From assembly GCA_937982565.1 (NCBI GenBank), contig CALJLN010000001.1, positions 1-44,178 on the forward strand: a DNA stretch of 44,178 nucleotides. Reading direction: 5' to 3'. Positions 42,970 through 44,178 of this stretch are shown piece after piece. A program made the translations under genes and the position numbers. How positions within the stretch are numbered: position 1 is the stretch's first letter; every line of letters begins with the position of its first letter. A model generated the notes under the pieces. That model ran no database searches. It saw only the letters and a program-made list of their open reading frames with translations, and was not told the origin of the DNA. This DNA comes from UBA2421 sp002343075. GTDB taxonomy: Bacteria; Planctomycetota; Phycisphaerae; Tepidisphaerales; Tepidisphaeraceae.

Positions 42970-43022
42970 TCCTTCGGAATGACAAACTCTCATCGACTCA
43001 CTGTCTTGCGTTGTCATACCGA
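42970..43022. repeat. Inverted repeat CTTCGGAATGACAA / TTGTCATACCGAAG
   Basis: Arms at 42970-42983 and 43009-43022 pair with one mismatch around a 25-nt loop. It is preceded by GGAGGCGCGAAACTC. The form suggests a dispersed palindromic element, not a terminator: the nearest stop codon is far away. Confidence 0.6.
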
Positions 43023-43193
43023 AGCATGCTCGCCAACGACCCGGACGGCGGTGAAGCATGGATTCGCCGGACCAATCGGCGAGCCAACTCTGGTTCCCGC
43101 GCCGGCTCAATCATCGAAAGTGCCCGCTCCGTGCCGCCGTGCCTTTGCCCGCATATATCCAAAACCGCCGCCAACGCCGCCGCGTCTCCCGCG

Positions 43194-43294
43194 ACCGTAA
43201 CTCAATCGTCTTGATCCCACGAAGGATCAATCGGCTCCACTTCACTAACGCCGTGTTGATGGTTGGAGAAGACGAGCATCACTCCATCTATCGA
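43194..43294 (+). repeat. Diverged ~100-bp direct repeat, left copy
   Basis: Starts ACCGTAACTCAATCG and ends ATCTATCGA. It aligns nearly gap-free with 43951-44050, sharing blocks such as CCGTGTTG, TGGAGA, CGAGCAT and ATCTATCG. It lies directly ahead of the DUF433 antitoxin gene. Confidence 0.7.
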
Positions 43295-43311
43295 CTGCTT
43301 CCGCCGCGTGC

Positions 43312-43317
43312 TATACT
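43312..43317 (+). promoter_or_regulatory. -10 box of the toxin-antitoxin pair
   Basis: TATACT, preceded by GC in GTGCTATACT, ends 6 nt before the antitoxin ATG at 43324. The start site would fall at or next to the A of the ATG, which implies a leaderless message. There is no Shine-Dalgarno. The -35 box is poor. Confidence 0.45.
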
Positions 43318-43323
43318 GATCTC

Positions 43324-43545
43324 ATGCGCAAGATCATCATCGATCCCGACATCTGCAACGGCCAGCCGGTTATCGAAGGCACGCGCATCACAGTCAGCAC
43401 CGTGATCGAGTTCCTCTCGGCCGGCGACAGCGTTGACGACGTTCTTGCAGGATATCCCACCCTCACCCGCGACGACGTGCTCGCTTGCCTGGCATATTCC
43501 GCCCGCCTGATGAAGCACTCTTTCGAAGTGGGAGCCGTTGCGTGA
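43324..43545 (+). CDS. DUF433 antitoxin
   Basis: 73-residue protein of the DUF433 family, the antitoxin half of VapBC45-like modules. The sequence follows the family pattern closely: IIIDPDICNGQPVIEGTRIT at the start, then STVIEFLSAGDSVDDVLAGY and LTRDDVLACLAYSARL, a helix-turn-helix-like fold. It is expected to bind the toxin and the module's own promoter. Its TGA overlaps the GTG of the toxin gene (GTGA), giving translational coupling. The ATG is the natural start, with a -10 box a few bases ahead. Confidence 0.92.
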   Translation: MRKIIIDPDICNGQPVIEGTRITVSTVIEFLSAGDSVDDVLAGYPTLTRDDVLACLAYSARLMKHSFEVGAVA

Positions 43546-43886
43546 AGGGTTTTATGTTCGACGAGAACATCCCGATCCCGCTGCGGTTTGTTCCGTCGCT
43601 GCCCGTGACGCACGCGACCTCGATCGGCCAAAGTGTTTCTGATCGCGCCTTGTGGGCGCACGCCGAACGGAATGCGTTGGTGATCGTGAGCAAGGACACC
43701 GACTTCGCCGACCGGATCATGGCGACATCCCCGCCGCCGTGGATCGTCCACCTGCGCTTCGGCAATCTCAGAAGGGCTGCTTTCGAAGCGGTCCTCGCGG
43801 GTGCCTGGCCGCGAATCGAGTCACTTCTGCCCACGCACAAACTCATCCGCGTCTTTTCCGATCGAATTGAAGCGGTCAAGGACTAA
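43542..43886 (+). CDS. DUF5615 PIN-like toxin
   Basis: 114-residue protein of the DUF5615 (Mut7-C/VapC45-like) PIN family, probably an RNase. Beginning at GTG 43542 it reads KGFMFDENIPIPL, matching the family's K-F-L-L-D-E-N-(L/I)-P opening with the metal-binding Asp. Later come ALWAHAERNALVIVSKDTDFAD, the second acidic cluster (KDxDF), and PPPWIVHLRFGNLRR, the third family block. The open frame extends to 43485, but this would bury the start inside the antitoxin gene; the GTGA overlap is typical of such pairs. The target RNA is unknown. Confidence 0.9.
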   Translation: MKGFMFDENIPIPLRFVPSLPVTHATSIGQSVSDRALWAHAERNALVIVSKDTDFADRIMATSPPPWIVHLRFGNLRRAAFEAVLAGAWPRIESLLPTHKLIRVFSDRIEAVKD

Positions 43887-44178
43887 CATCCGCCGGATCG
43901 ATGTTGAGCGCAGCGAAATCCCGTGCGCCGGGAACGGCGCGTCGCACGTAACCGAAACTCAACCGCCTTGTTCCCCCGAAAGATCCAACTCGGCCCCGCT
44001 TCGCTCAACCGTGTTGGCGGATGGAGAGGGCGAGCATTGGCTATCTATCGGCGAGTCGGCGCACGCTCTGTCTGTTGAATATCAATCAGCGCGTTGGTTT
44101 TTCCCGGTTTGATTATTCCCGCAGAGAATCCACTAAATTGTTATGCTCGGTCAAGTTACGGCGAAAAGCTTGGCGCTT
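43887..44178. other. Gene-free right end
   Basis: Holds the second copy of the direct repeat (43951-44050). The remaining 128 bp are more AT-rich and show no start of a recognisable gene before the window ends. Confidence 0.55.
43951..44050 (+). repeat. Diverged ~100-bp direct repeat, right copy
   Basis: Starts ACCGAAACTCAACCG and ends ATCTATCGG. It is the partner of 43194-43294 and lies about 65 bp past the toxin stop, so the two copies bracket the toxin-antitoxin genes. Confidence 0.7.

Larger units (their letters stand above)
42844..43323. other. Gene-free spacer with inverted and direct repeats
   Basis: No convincing gene was found in 480 bp. It contains a 14-bp inverted repeat (42970-43022), one arm of a direct repeat that recurs after the toxin-antitoxin pair (43194-43294), and the promoter of that pair. 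Short open frames here overlap one another in different frames and match nothing recognisable. Confidence 0.6.

Noticed and set aside
1..44178. tRNA, rRNA, CRISPR array, IS transposase or phage genes
   Set aside because: None seen by eye on either strand: no transposase DDE or serine-recombinase motifs, no cloverleaf ends, no rRNA-like conserved stretches. A tRNAscan or Infernal run would settle the RNA genes.

Overview
The window looks like a chromosomal segment of a planctomycete, probably class Phycisphaerae. The signs are seven secreted proteins opening with a LEPR-XLL-type motif (for example LESLERRRLLA-like and LEPRRLLA), PEP-CTERM tails, C-terminal tandem dockerin-like repeats built around VNLDDFT..A..FG, and a CxxC...CPECG zinc ribbon of the kind common in that phylum. 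The DNA is GC-rich. Gene starts often need GTG or an internal ATG to fit a Shine-Dalgarno site. The class assignment is inference.

Left part (1-10000): an N-terminal fragment of a secreted protein runs off the left edge. Next is a PEP-CTERM/dockerin gene broken by a 10-bp tandem duplication and a stop codon, then a 0.5 kb repeat-rich stretch. Housekeeping-type genes follow: truA, a PhyH-like dioxygenase, an inositol-monophosphatase/histidinol-phosphatase family gene, a PEP-CTERM protein and an M28 peptidase lipoprotein. A compact arsenic operon, arsR-arsC-arsM, reads leftward from a well-formed promoter whose -10 box and start codon lie in a palindromic operator. It has no efflux pump and may continue into the M28 peptidase.

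Central island (10063-25105, all on the minus strand): seven exported proteins in a row. They are an RTX calcium-binding protein, a two-lobed DTGA aspartic protease, an SdrD-B-like protein, a subtilisin-family protease, two tandem lysyl oxidases that keep the copper histidines and both lysine-tyrosylquinone residues, and a PQQ-type sugar dehydrogenase. Five end in dockerin-like repeats plus a short, similar C-terminal tail. Separate hairpins follow several genes, so this is a functional neighbourhood of mostly separate transcription units. Quinone-cofactor oxidases combined with proteases suggest building and remodelling of an extracellular matrix. This is the best candidate for an undescribed system.

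Right part (25257-44178): a methyltransferase and a GT39-like membrane glycosyltransferase; a HigA antitoxin whose HigB partner is a 5'-truncated remnant; a membrane-anchored coiled-coil protein; a CNNM/CorC-type transporter coupled to a small lipoprotein; a zinc-ribbon protein with about 14 pentapeptide xhAxG repeats; and a giant protein with two FHA domains, a roughly 950-residue acidic linker and a Wzz/GumC-like membrane coiled-coil part. Then come purH, a BamB-like beta-propeller lipoprotein, a Spy-like/deiodinase-like fusion with Ser at the usual Sec/Cys position, an unknown membrane protein, and a DUF433-DUF5615 toxin-antitoxin pair flanked by diverged direct repeats.
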